Under the pieces are notes generated by a model. The model saw only the letters and a program-made list of their open reading frames with translations. It searched no databases and was not told the DNA's origin. A stretch of DNA of 64,000 nucleotides. It comes from Breoghania sp. (lineage in GTDB: Bacteria > Pseudomonadota > Alphaproteobacteria > Rhizobiales > Stappiaceae). Within the stretch, counting starts at the first letter, position 1; every line of letters starts with the position of its first letter. A program made the translations under genes and the position numbers. Where the stretch lies: the NCBI RefSeq assembly GCF_963674635.1, contig NZ_OY771475.1, positions 372,001 through 436,000 on the forward strand. The letters are read 5' to 3'. Below, piece after piece: positions 54,025-62,104 of the stretch.

Positions 54025-54738
54025 CTAGAACAGCAAGGTCAGCAACGGCACGAGAAGGGCTGTCATCAGGCCGTTAAGACCCATGGCGAGGCCTGCGAAG
54101 GACCCCGCCAGCACATTGGCCTGGAAGGCGCGGGCCGTGCCCATGCCGTGGGAGGCAAGGCCGACGGCGAAACCGCGCGCGGCCGGGTCGGTGATCTTCA
54201 GAACATTCATCAGCGGGGTGACCGCGATCGCCCCGAAAATGCCGGTGGTCACGACAAGCACGGCGGTGAGCGAAGGCAGGCCGCCCAACGTCTCTGACAG
54301 GCCCATGGCGATGGGTGTGGTGACGGATTTCGGCGCCAGCGACATCAGCAGTTCATGCGGCGCGCCGAGCAGCCAGGCCGTGCCTACGGCCGTGATGATG
54401 GCGGTCGCGGAGCCTGCGACAAGCGCCAGCGTGATGGGGATGGCGGCGCGACGGATCTGCTTGAAGTTGTCGACCAGCGGAATGGCGAGGGCGACGGTGG
54501 CCGGACCCAGGATGAAATGCACGAACTGGGCGCCGCTGAAATAGGTCTTGTAGTCCGTTCCGGTGACGACAAGCGCCGCCACAATCAGCCCGGTTGCCAT
54601 GATGATCGGATTGGAGATCGGGTGGCGCCGGGCGAGCACGGAGATGCCATCCGCGATGGTGTAGGCCGCCAGCGTGACGGTCAGCCACAGCAGCGGCGTT
54701 TCATGGAGGTAGACCCAGAGGTTCTCGACACTTGTCAT
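54025..54738 (-). CDS. LrgB/CidB-family membrane protein
   Basis: The 237-residue inner-membrane protein has seven to eight membrane segments and the conserved LAPKSVTTPIAMGLSE and GLASHGMGTARAF motifs of the LrgB family, related to holin/antiholin-like exporters and plant glycolate/glycerate exporters. The ATG at 54738 overlaps the upstream lrgA stop (ATGA). A frame open to 55077 is out of register with the true lrgA reading and was set aside. Substrate or role here is unknown. Confidence 0.92.
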   Translation of the reverse strand: MTSVENLWVYLHETPLLWLTVTLAAYTIADGISVLARRHPISNPIIMATGLIVAALVVTGTDYKTYFSGAQFVHFILGPATVALAIPLVDNFKQIRRAAIPITLALVAGSATAIITAVGTAWLLGAPHELLMSLAPKSVTTPIAMGLSETLGGLPSLTAVLVVTTGIFGAIAVTPLMNVLKITDPAARGFAVGLASHGMGTARAFQANVLAGSFAGLAMGLNGLMTALLVPLLTLLF

Positions 54739-55151
54739 GATGCAGGCCCTTCCGGGTTTTCCGGGCGGGTGATGCGCAGGGTGGCCCAGCGAAAGACGAG
54801 GGCGGTGACCGCCATGGCCGCGAGTGTGGAGACGACGACGGAGACGGCAAGCACCACGCCATAAGCTTGGAGGCGGTCCATCTGGGTGATGATGCCGACG
54901 GATGCGGGCACGAACATCAGCGCAAGATTGCGCAGAATTCCGGTGGAAACGCTGCGCAAGTTCTCCGGCACGCGACCGAAGATGGCGAGGCCTGTGGCCA
55001 GCAGGATGAGGCCTGCAACGGGGCCGGGAAGCGGCAGGGCAAGCAGGCGAACGATGATTTCTCCGCCAAGCTGGCACAGGAGGAGAAGGGTGAGGGCTGC
55101 AATCATGAAACCGTACAAGGCACGCCGGCGGACCGGCGCGCTCTTTCCCAA
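54735..55151 (-). CDS. LrgA/CidA-family membrane protein
   Basis: The 138-residue protein has four hydrophobic segments and the motif LPLPGPVAGLILL with LALMFVPASVGI, typical of LrgA/CidA. It forms a pair with LrgB, translationally coupled. The first start is a TTG at 55151 that keeps the basic N-terminus usual for the family; the ATG at 55106 would shorten it to 123 residues, and neither has a clear ribosome site. Confidence 0.85.
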   Translation of the reverse strand: MGKSAPVRRRALYGFMIAALTLLLLCQLGGEIIVRLLALPLPGPVAGLILLATGLAIFGRVPENLRSVSTGILRNLALMFVPASVGIITQMDRLQAYGVVLAVSVVVSTLAAMAVTALVFRWATLRITRPENPEGPAS

Positions 55152-55274
55152 GACAAATGGAATTTGGGGCGGGTTGGGGCTGCCGTCGGTTCGACAGCAG
55201 GCCGGGACATTCTATATTAAGACCTCTGATATACCGCCAGCTCGTTGAAAACAGGAAAGTTATCTTACCACGCC

Positions 55275-56018
55275 ATGTCGAAATGTTCGCACACCTATCC
55301 CCCGCTCAACGTCCTCAAGCCTGTCGCCGACAATGTCTGGATTGTTGATGGGCCCGCTATCCGTTTCGGGTTTTCGTGGCCGAAGCTTTCCTTTCCCACC
55401 CGAATGACCATCGTGCGGCTTTCAAACGGGGCCCTTTTCGTGCATTCGCCGACCCCGCTGACCGAGGATCTGCGCGCCGCGGTGGAAAGCCTCGGCCCCG
55501 TCAGCCACATCATCGGTCCCAATCGCATTCACTATTGGTGGATCCCGGAGTGGCGCGCCGCCTTTCCGCAGGCGGAGATCTGGCTGGCCCCCAATATCCG
55601 CGAGCAGGCAGGCAAGCGGATCGATTTCCCCGCCAACGAATTCGCGGTGGAAACGGGCTATGCCTGGGATGACGAGATCGAGACCATCATCGCGCCCGGC
55701 AGCTACATGAGCGAGGTGGATTTCTTCCACAAGCCAAGCCGCACGCTGGTGCTGACCGACCTGATCGAGAATTTCGAGCCGAAGAAGGTCGGGCCATGGC
55801 CGCTGCACTGGCTTTACCGGTTGGGCGGGGTGCTGGATCCGCATGGTTCCATGCCGCGCGACATGCGCATGACCTACCGTGACAACAAGCCGGAGCTTCG
55901 CCGGGCGGTGGAGCGGATGATCGAGCTTGAACCGGAACGGGTTATCCTCGCCCACGGTCGCTGGTACCCCAGCGATGGCGCGGGCGAGCTCAAGCGTGCC
56001 TTTTCCTGGCTGTTGTAA
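55275..56018 (+). CDS. DUF4336 protein
   Basis: A 247-residue cytoplasmic protein of the DUF4336 family, which has a metallo-beta-lactamase-like layout but lacks the classic HxHxDH motif. The N-terminal beta-strands (NVWIVDGPAIRF, MTIVRLSNGALFVHSP) and the segment GPNRIHYWW followed by AHGRWYP near the C-terminus are visible. The ATG at 55275 is preferred over a TTG at 55245, but both lack a good ribosome site. No function is known. Confidence 0.75.
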   Translation: MSKCSHTYPPLNVLKPVADNVWIVDGPAIRFGFSWPKLSFPTRMTIVRLSNGALFVHSPTPLTEDLRAAVESLGPVSHIIGPNRIHYWWIPEWRAAFPQAEIWLAPNIREQAGKRIDFPANEFAVETGYAWDDEIETIIAPGSYMSEVDFFHKPSRTLVLTDLIENFEPKKVGPWPLHWLYRLGGVLDPHGSMPRDMRMTYRDNKPELRRAVERMIELEPERVILAHGRWYPSDGAGELKRAFSWLL

Positions 56019-56039
56019 CGGGCCGTTCGGCCTTGATGG

Positions 56040-57101
56040 TCAATGACCGATCGCGCGCGGCGTCACACAGGCATGCCGCGCGCATTCCATTTCGAATGTC
56101 GTGTGGGAAATGCCGAAGTCGCGCTTCAGGCTTTCCTTCGCGCGCCGCTTGATCGCATCCGCCTCGCTCCAGTGTTCGTCAGGGACGACCAGGTGCGCGT
56201 CGGCGGCATCCTCGTGTTCGTGTATCTGCCAAAGGTGGAGATGATGGGCGTCGGCAACGCCCTCCACCGCGCGCAGGCTCGCCAGGACGGCGTCGGCGGG
56301 GATCGTCGGCGGGGTCCCCAGCATCAGCATGCGGACGACCGGGCCGATTTCGGCGAAGGCCTGCCACAGGATGTAACCTGCGATGAGCAGTGTGACCGCA
56401 GGATCTATGAGCCGCCAGTCATACAGCAGGATCAGTGATCCGGCGATGATGACGGCGACCGAGCCGAGCGCGTCGGCGACATTGTGCAGGAAGGCAGCGC
56501 GGATATTCACGCTGGTCTTCGACATCGTATAGGTCAGAAGGGCGGTGCCCACGTCAATCACCAGCGCCACGACCGCGATGATCACGACCATCCAGCCGTC
56601 GACCCCCTGGGGTTCGATGAAGCGCATGATGGCCTCATAGACCAGAAAGAGGCCGATGATGATCAGGCTTGTGTAGTTGATCATCGCCGCCACGATCTCG
56701 ACCCGCTGGTAGCCGAAGGTCATGCGGGCATCGGAGGGGCGACGCGCGATCTTGCGCGCGGCAAAAGCAATGACCAGCGAGATCGCATCGGAGAAATTGT
56801 GGAGAGCATCGGCGATCAGCGCCAGCGAACCCGAGACGAGCCCGCCGACGATCTGCGCGAAGGTCAGCAGGAAGTTGATCCCGATGGCCGCCATGATCCG
56901 CGTATCCCCGGCGTCCGGGTCGATGTGGTGATGGTGGTGGCCATGCCCGTGCCCGCCATGCCCGCCGTGCCTATGCCCGTCTCCACCATGTCCGTGAACG
57001 TGGAGGCCACTGTCCTGAGGGCGAGGGGCCGCGGTGACGCGCCCGAGATCGTGGTCATGCGCGGTCGGGTGGGCTGTTTCGTGCTTCGTTTCTGCTTCCA
57101 T
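56040..57101 (-). CDS. Zinc-type cation diffusion facilitator with His-rich N-terminus
   Basis: The 353-residue inner-membrane antiporter belongs to the CDF family. Residues 34-59 form a His/Gly-rich metal-binding stretch. Six membrane segments follow; the intramembrane metal site is H101/D105 (HNFSD) and H206/D210 (HNVAD), the His-Asp pairs of the ZitB/CzcD zinc group rather than the Asp-Asp pairs of the iron group. A C-terminal cytoplasmic domain has DAHHLHLWQIHEHED. It converges on the DUF4336 gene. Confidence 0.94.
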   Translation of the reverse strand: MEAETKHETAHPTAHDHDLGRVTAAPRPQDSGLHVHGHGGDGHRHGGHGGHGHGHHHHHIDPDAGDTRIMAAIGINFLLTFAQIVGGLVSGSLALIADALHNFSDAISLVIAFAARKIARRPSDARMTFGYQRVEIVAAMINYTSLIIIGLFLVYEAIMRFIEPQGVDGWMVVIIAVVALVIDVGTALLTYTMSKTSVNIRAAFLHNVADALGSVAVIIAGSLILLYDWRLIDPAVTLLIAGYILWQAFAEIGPVVRMLMLGTPPTIPADAVLASLRAVEGVADAHHLHLWQIHEHEDAADAHLVVPDEHWSEADAIKRRAKESLKRDFGISHTTFEMECARHACVTPRAIGH

Positions 57102-57396
57102 GTGCGGGCTCCAATTGCAGGCGGTTCAGCCTTGCTCCCCACACCTGCCTACAGGAGACCGGCCACGTTATACTATTGTCTCGATGTCGAAAGATCGCCG
57201 AACCACGGGTTCCGCAACGGAGGGTGAAACGTTGGGCAAGCTGGGCATTGTCTGCGCCTTCTCGTTCTCGTTCGGGTTGTGCTCTCAACGTGCCGTAGGG
57301 GTGCATTGTTTAGACGGGAGGACATCCGTCTAGTTGCCTAGAGGTCGCTTGCGGCTTACAACGCTGGCGAGGGCCGTTATTAGGCTGGGAGAGACA
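57102..57396. promoter_or_regulatory. Divergent region between the CDF and pccA genes
   Basis: The 295-base region has no gene. TAGACGG and CCGTCTA (57311-57317 and 57326-57332) form an inverted repeat with an eight-base gap, overlapped by CTAG-TTGC-CTAG (57330-57341). These could be an operator for pccA. I saw no clear promoter boxes. Confidence 0.35.
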
Positions 57397-59406
57397 ATGT
57401 TCGAGAAAATTCTGATCGCCAATCGCGGCGAGATCGCCTGCCGTGTCATCAAGACCGCGAAACGCATGGGCATTCGCACGGTGGCGGTCTATTCGGATGC
57501 GGATTCCGATGCGCTGCATGTGAACATGGCGGATGAAGCCGTCCATATCGGACCGGCGGTTGCCGCTGAAAGCTATCTCGTCATCGACAAGATCATTGCA
57601 GCCTGCAAGCAGACGGGCGCACAGGCCGTTCATCCGGGCTACGGCTTCCTGTCGGAGCGGGCGGAATTTGCGGAAGGACTGGCCGCGAACGACATTGTCT
57701 TTATCGGTCCCAACAAGCGCGCCATCGAGGCGATGGGCGACAAGATCGAGTCGAAGAAATTCGCCAACGCGGCGAAGGTTTCCACCGTTCCGGGTTATCT
57801 GGGGGTCATTGAGGATGCCGACGAGGCGGTAAAGATCGCCAAGGAGATCGGCTTTCCCGTCATGATCAAGGCGTCCGCTGGCGGTGGCGGCAAGGGCATG
57901 CGCATCGCATGGAACGAGGCGGAGACCCATGAGGGTTTCGAGCGCGCGCGTTCGGAGGCGGCGTCCTCCTTTGGAGATGATCGCGTCTTCATCGAGAAAT
58001 TCATCGAGAACCCGCGTCACATCGAGATTCAGGTGCTCGGCGACAAGCATGGAAACGTGATCTATCTGGGCGAGCGCGAATGCTCCATTCAGCGCCGTAA
58101 CCAGAAGGTCATCGAGGAAGCGCCGTCGCCGTTGCTGGACGAGGCGACCCGCCGCCGGATGGGCGAACAGGCCGTGGCACTCGCCAAGGCGGTGGACTAC
58201 GACACCGCCGGAACGGTGGAGTTCGTCGCCGGTCAGGACCGCAGCTTCTATTTTCTGGAGATGAACACCCGGCTTCAGGTGGAACATCCGGTGACGGAAC
58301 TGATCACCGGCATCGATCTGGTGGAGCAGATGATCCGCGTGGCGGCCGGCGAAAAGCTCCAGATCGCGCAGGAAGACGTGAAACTCGATGGCTGGGCAGT
58401 GGAAAGCCGCATCTATGCCGAAGATCCGTTCCGCAACTTCCTGCCCTCCATCGGGCGGCTGGTGAATTACCGTCCGCCGGAAGAGGAATCCTTCAGCGGG
58501 ATTACCGTGCGCAACGATACGGGCGTGGTCGAGGGGTCCGAGATCTCCATGTTTTACGACCCCATGGTCGCCAAGCTCATCACCCATGCGCCGACGCGCG
58601 AGGAAGCGATCAAGGCGATGGGGCTGGCGCTCGATCAGTTCGTGATCAACGGGATCGGCCACAACATCCCCTTCCTGTCATCGCTGATGAAGCATCCGCG
58701 CTGGCTCAGGGGGGATCTCTCCACCAGCTTCCTCGCCGACGAGTACCCGGAGGGGTTCCTTCCCGAATCCCCGACGGCTCGCGAGCAGGCGGTACTGGCG
58801 GCGGTGGCGCTTTCCATGGAAGTGGTGCGCAAGGACCGGCTCGATCGGCTCACGGGACGTCTGCGCCCCCATTCCGGCAGGCTCCGGCGCGAATGGGTCG
58901 TCAAGCTCGGCAAGGAGTATATCCCGGTCGAGCTGGCGGAGGGGTATCCCGACCTTCCGGTGGAGATCGAAGCCACAATTGACGGCAAGACCTACGAGGT
59001 GCGCAGCGACTGGGTTCCGGGCCACCTTCTGTGGAAGGGAACGGTGGGCGATGAAATCGTCGCGGTGCAGGTGCGCAACATTCAGAATGGCTGGCGGCTT
59101 GACTGGCAGGGCTGTTCGATCGATGTCTGGGTGATGTTGCCGAGGATCGCGGAGCTGGACCGGTTGATGCCGGAAAAGATCCCCGCCGATACGTCCAAGA
59201 TGCTGCTGTGCCCGATGCCGGGTCTCGTCATATCGCTCCATGTGGAGGAGGGCGAGAAGGTCAGCGCGGGACAGAGGCTGGCGATCATTGAGGCGATGAA
59301 GATGGAAAACGTCCTGGTCGCCGAGCGCGATGCCACGGTTTCCGCGATCAAGGCGGGGCCGGGGGATAGCTTGGCGGTCGATGCCGTGATCATGGAATTT
59401 GAATGA
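57397..59406 (+). CDS. pccA: Propionyl-CoA/acetyl-CoA carboxylase biotin-carboxylase alpha subunit
   Basis: The alpha subunit carries biotin carboxylase and biotin carrier domains. The 669 residues show the biotin carboxylase N-terminus (FEKILIANRGEIACRVI), the Gly-rich ATP-grasp loop KASAGGGGKGMRI, EMNTRLQVEHPVTE, the BT domain that binds PccB, and the biotinyl Lys635 in EAMKMEN. The ATG has a GGGAGAG ribosome site; the frame is open to 57334 without a better start. It overlaps the next HAD gene by four bases. Confidence 0.97.
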   Translation: MFEKILIANRGEIACRVIKTAKRMGIRTVAVYSDADSDALHVNMADEAVHIGPAVAAESYLVIDKIIAACKQTGAQAVHPGYGFLSERAEFAEGLAANDIVFIGPNKRAIEAMGDKIESKKFANAAKVSTVPGYLGVIEDADEAVKIAKEIGFPVMIKASAGGGGKGMRIAWNEAETHEGFERARSEAASSFGDDRVFIEKFIENPRHIEIQVLGDKHGNVIYLGERECSIQRRNQKVIEEAPSPLLDEATRRRMGEQAVALAKAVDYDTAGTVEFVAGQDRSFYFLEMNTRLQVEHPVTELITGIDLVEQMIRVAAGEKLQIAQEDVKLDGWAVESRIYAEDPFRNFLPSIGRLVNYRPPEEESFSGITVRNDTGVVEGSEISMFYDPMVAKLITHAPTREEAIKAMGLALDQFVINGIGHNIPFLSSLMKHPRWLRGDLSTSFLADEYPEGFLPESPTAREQAVLAAVALSMEVVRKDRLDRLTGRLRPHSGRLRREWVVKLGKEYIPVELAEGYPDLPVEIEATIDGKTYEVRSDWVPGHLLWKGTVGDEIVAVQVRNIQNGWRLDWQGCSIDVWVMLPRIAELDRLMPEKIPADTSKMLLCPMPGLVISLHVEEGEKVSAGQRLAIIEAMKMENVLVAERDATVSAIKAGPGDSLAVDAVIMEFE

Positions 59407-60080
59407 ACCGCGACCCAAGCGACGATATTGGCAGGCGTGCCGTCCTGTTCGATCTGGATGGCACGCTGACGGATCCCTTTCCCGGAATTACAGGCTCCAT
59501 CCGCTATGCGCTGGAGCGCGTCGGCGTGGAGGCTATCCCCGATGCCGAGGCCTTGCGCTGGTGTATCGGGCCGCCGCTACAGGAGAATTTCCGTATCCTG
59601 CTCGGCGATGACGATCCGCACCGGGTGGCGGAGGCTGTCCATTTCTATCGGCAGCACTACGGTGCGGGCGGACTTTTCGAAAACTCGGTCATAGACGGTG
59701 TGCCGGAGACCTTGCGTGATCTGACGGCGCGCGGGTTTCGTCTTTTCGTGGCGACGTCCAAGCTTCGCGAGCCCGCGGTGCGGATTGTGGAGCATTTCGG
59801 GCTGGCCCGTTTTTTCGAGCATGTTTACGGCACCAATGCCGATGGGTCGCTCTCCAACAAGGCCGATCTGATCGCGGACATTCTGGAGCGCGAACGGCTC
59901 CGCGCCTCCGACGCCCTCATGGTGGGCGATCGCAAACACGATCTGGCGGGTGCGCGCGCCAATGGGGTTGCTGCCATCGGGGTCACATACGGGTATGGCA
60001 CGGTGGAGGAGTTGCGGGCGGAACAGCCGCTTGCAATCGCCGAGACACCAGCAGACGTCGGTGCTCTGGTCGTGGCGTAG
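59403..60080 (+). CDS. HAD-family phosphatase (phosphoglycolate-phosphatase-like)
   Basis: A 225-residue HAD hydrolase with Asp17 and Asp19 (FDLDGTLTD), motif II VATSK, Lys in SNKADLI and MVGDRKHDLAGA as motif IV. The helical cap is of the phosphoglycolate-phosphatase type. It is coupled to pccA by an ATGA overlap and followed by acylphosphatase, so it may be coexpressed with propionate metabolism; the substrate is unknown. Confidence 0.9.
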   Translation: MNRDPSDDIGRRAVLFDLDGTLTDPFPGITGSIRYALERVGVEAIPDAEALRWCIGPPLQENFRILLGDDDPHRVAEAVHFYRQHYGAGGLFENSVIDGVPETLRDLTARGFRLFVATSKLREPAVRIVEHFGLARFFEHVYGTNADGSLSNKADLIADILERERLRASDALMVGDRKHDLAGARANGVAAIGVTYGYGTVEELRAEQPLAIAETPADVGALVVA

Positions 60081-60138
60081 GGCGCACGGGCGTCTGTCGC
60101 TTGATCATGCGTTGTTTCGGCAAACAGGAGACGGGGCG

Positions 60139-60438
60139 ATGACCGAGGATCGGGGTCTGGATGAGACGGCGCTGCAGGTGCTCATCAGCGGACGCGTGCA
60201 GGGGGTGGGCTATCGCGCCTGGTGCGAGGAGACGGCCACGTCGCTGGGGCTTTCCGGCTGGGTGCGCAACCTGCGCAGCGGCGAGGTGGAGGCGGTCTTT
60301 TCCGGGGAGGCGCGAGCGGTAAAGGCGATGGTCGCCCAATGCGGCGAGGGGCCGAAGTGGGGCTGGGTGCGCAAGGTGAAGATCGTGCGCGAGGTCGCGC
60401 CTCTTGCCGGACCCTTCAAGGTGAAGGCCTCTGTCTGA
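60139..60438 (+). CDS. acyP: Acylphosphatase
   Basis: Acylphosphatase hydrolyses acyl phosphates. The 99-residue protein, from an ATG after a CAGGAG ribosome site, has the catalytic Arg26 (GRVQGVGYRAW) and Asn44 (GWVRNLRSGEVE). An open frame to 59950 lies in the preceding HAD gene. It converges on lipB with only 12 bases between. Confidence 0.93.
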   Translation: MTEDRGLDETALQVLISGRVQGVGYRAWCEETATSLGLSGWVRNLRSGEVEAVFSGEARAVKAMVAQCGEGPKWGWVRKVKIVREVAPLAGPFKVKASV

Positions 60439-60450
60439 GATTGGCGTGGT

Positions 60451-61158
60451 CTAGACGGCGACCGTCTCGCCGAATATCGCCTCGAACTCGCGCCGCATGA
60501 TCGAATCGACTTCCGCCATGGTGACCGGCAGGCCAAGGTCGACGAGGCTCGTCACCCCGTGTTCGGTAACGCCGCAGGGAACGATGCCGGAGAAATGCTC
60601 AAGCTCCGGCTCCACGTTCAGGCTGATGCCGTGGAAGGTCACCCATTTGCGCACGCGGATGCCGATGGCGGCGATCTTGTCTTCGGCGTTGCCCGGCTTT
60701 TCCGGCCTGCGAACCCAGACGCCGACCCGGTCGTCGCGGCGTTCTCCGCGCACATGGAATTGCCAGAGTGTGGCGATCAGCCATTGTTCCAGACTGGCCA
60801 CAAAGGCGCGCACATCCTGACGGCGACGCTTCAGATCCAGCATCACATAGGCGACCCGCTGGCCGGGGCCGTGATAGGTAAACTGGCCGCCGCGCCCGGT
60901 GTGATAGACGGGAAAGCGGTCGGGGGAGACGAGGTCCTCTTCCCGTGCGCTGGTTCCTGCGGTGTAGAGCGGGGGATGTTCGACCAGCCAGACGCGCTCA
61001 TTGGCGGCGCCATCGGCAATGGCAGCCGCGCGCTGCTCCATTTCGGCAAGTGCTGCGGGATAATCGACCGGCACATCTGAGACATGCCACTCAACCGGCG
61101 GGGAGCCTGGTTGCGGCAACATCGACACAGTGAGGGAATCGCGCGTCTCAGCAGTCAT
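60451..61158 (-). CDS. lipB: Octanoyl-ACP:protein octanoyltransferase LipB
   Basis: LipB moves octanoyl from ACP to lipoyl domains, the first step of lipoate synthesis. The 235 residues hold the family motif RGGQFTYHGPGQ, the catalytic Cys195 (GIVPCGVTEHG) and Lys161 (KIAAIGIRV). The ATG at 61158 is confirmed by length. lipA is not in the window. Confidence 0.96.
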   Translation of the reverse strand: MTAETRDSLTVSMLPQPGSPPVEWHVSDVPVDYPAALAEMEQRAAAIADGAANERVWLVEHPPLYTAGTSAREEDLVSPDRFPVYHTGRGGQFTYHGPGQRVAYVMLDLKRRRQDVRAFVASLEQWLIATLWQFHVRGERRDDRVGVWVRRPEKPGNAEDKIAAIGIRVRKWVTFHGISLNVEPELEHFSGIVPCGVTEHGVTSLVDLGLPVTMAEVDSIMRREFEAIFGETVAV

Positions 61159-61312
61159 ACGTTAATGCCTGTTAACCATTGGGTAACGCTTGGCGGGCAA
61201 GGTTTCGTTAACGCGTCGCAGCGGCTTTGCGCGCTGCATGGCGAACGGTATGCCACTTTGCTTTCGCCCAACATCGTCCTCTTTTGCGCCTAGATAGGCC
61301 CGGATCGCCCGA

Positions 61313-61579
61313 ATGACCAGCGTAGACAAGATTTCCGTTCATATCTCCGTCGTTCTCGGGCGTGCTGAGATGCCGATCCACCAGCTGCTGCGCATGGGCC
61401 GCGGCGCTGTGATCGAACTGGACGTTTCCGAGGACGACGATGTGGAGATTCTGGCCAATAATGTCCCGGTCGCCAAAGGCCAGGTCGTGCTGCGCGGGGA
61501 CCGGATCGGCATTTCGATTACCGAGGTTTTGACCCGCAGTCCCGAATTCCGTCCACAGCCTGAGAACGCCCGATTGTGA
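61313..61579 (+). CDS. FliN/FliM C-terminal (SpoA) domain protein
   Basis: The 88-residue protein is a lone SpoA domain like the C-terminal part of FliN, the C-ring switch protein. The motif GRAEMPIHQLLRMGRGAVIEL and the DVEILANNVPVAKGQVVL block are typical. It lacks the N-terminal segment of full-length FliN (about 110-140 residues) and sits away from any flagellar gene, between lipB and tRNA-Leu. It could be an accessory switch component or a type III secretion C-ring-like protein. Confidence 0.85.
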   Translation: MTSVDKISVHISVVLGRAEMPIHQLLRMGRGAVIELDVSEDDDVEILANNVPVAKGQVVLRGDRIGISITEVLTRSPEFRPQPENARL

Positions 61580-61595
61580 TTTTCGCGAAATGCGC

Positions 61596-61624
61596 TTGAA
61601 CAGGAGCGGGCGGTTTGATACATG
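61596..61624 (+). promoter_or_regulatory. Candidate tRNA-Leu promoter
   Basis: TTGAAC (61596-61601) and TACATG (61619-61624) are 17 bases apart and lie 44 bases before the tRNA. Inverted repeats overlap it: GCGGGCG / CGCCCGC (61606-61612 and 61627-61633) and, just after, GCCGGAGC / GCTCCGGC (61632-61639 and 61647-61654). Confidence 0.4.
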
Positions 61625-61667
61625 ATCGCCCGCCGGAGCAAAACACGCTCCGGCTTACCAGCTACAC

Positions 61668-61754
61668 GCGGTCGTGGCGGAATTGGTAGACGCGCAGCGT
61701 TGAGGTCGCTGTGGGGTAAAACCCGTGGAAGTTCGAGTCTTCTCGACCGCACCA
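61668..61754 (+). tRNA. tRNA-Leu (GAG)
   Basis: An 87-base class II tRNA with a seven-pair acceptor stem (GCGGTCG / CGACCGC), a D arm, an anticodon stem CAGCG / CGCTG around TTGAGGT (anticodon GAG at 61702-61704), a long variable arm (TGGGGTAAAACCCG), a T arm with TTCGAGT and an encoded CCA end. It reads CUC and CUU leucine codons. Confidence 0.97.
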
Positions 61755-61827
61755 TCTCTTGAACCCCAGAGGTTCAGGCCTTCGGGCAGGGGATGGGAAG
61801 CAAGGATCCACAAGATCCGTACCTGCC

Positions 61828-61858
61828 AAAAAACGGCGTCCTTCGGGACGCCGTTTTT
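61828..61858 (+). terminator. Terminator after tRNA-Leu
   Basis: AAAAACGGCGTCC pairs with GGACGCCGTTTTT across a TTCG tetraloop. The T run lies on the plus strand. Confidence 0.88.
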
Positions 61859-62104
61859 GATTCCGGGCATGGAACCTTCCGGGCCGCTGGGCGTTTCCAT
61901 TCCTTGATCCCCTCGCTGCGGCCCTTTTCTCACAATCTGCTAAAATCGCTGCGGAAAGTTGTCTTGATACTGCGAATTAAAAGCAGGAAGACGGTTTCGC
62001 CCGCCACGATAATTTCGTAGCTTTCGAGGGCTGATCCAGCCGCCCGTGCAGTTCTGTCTGCACGTTCACCCAAGATGCAGACACTCCAACCGCAGGAGGA
62101 GACC

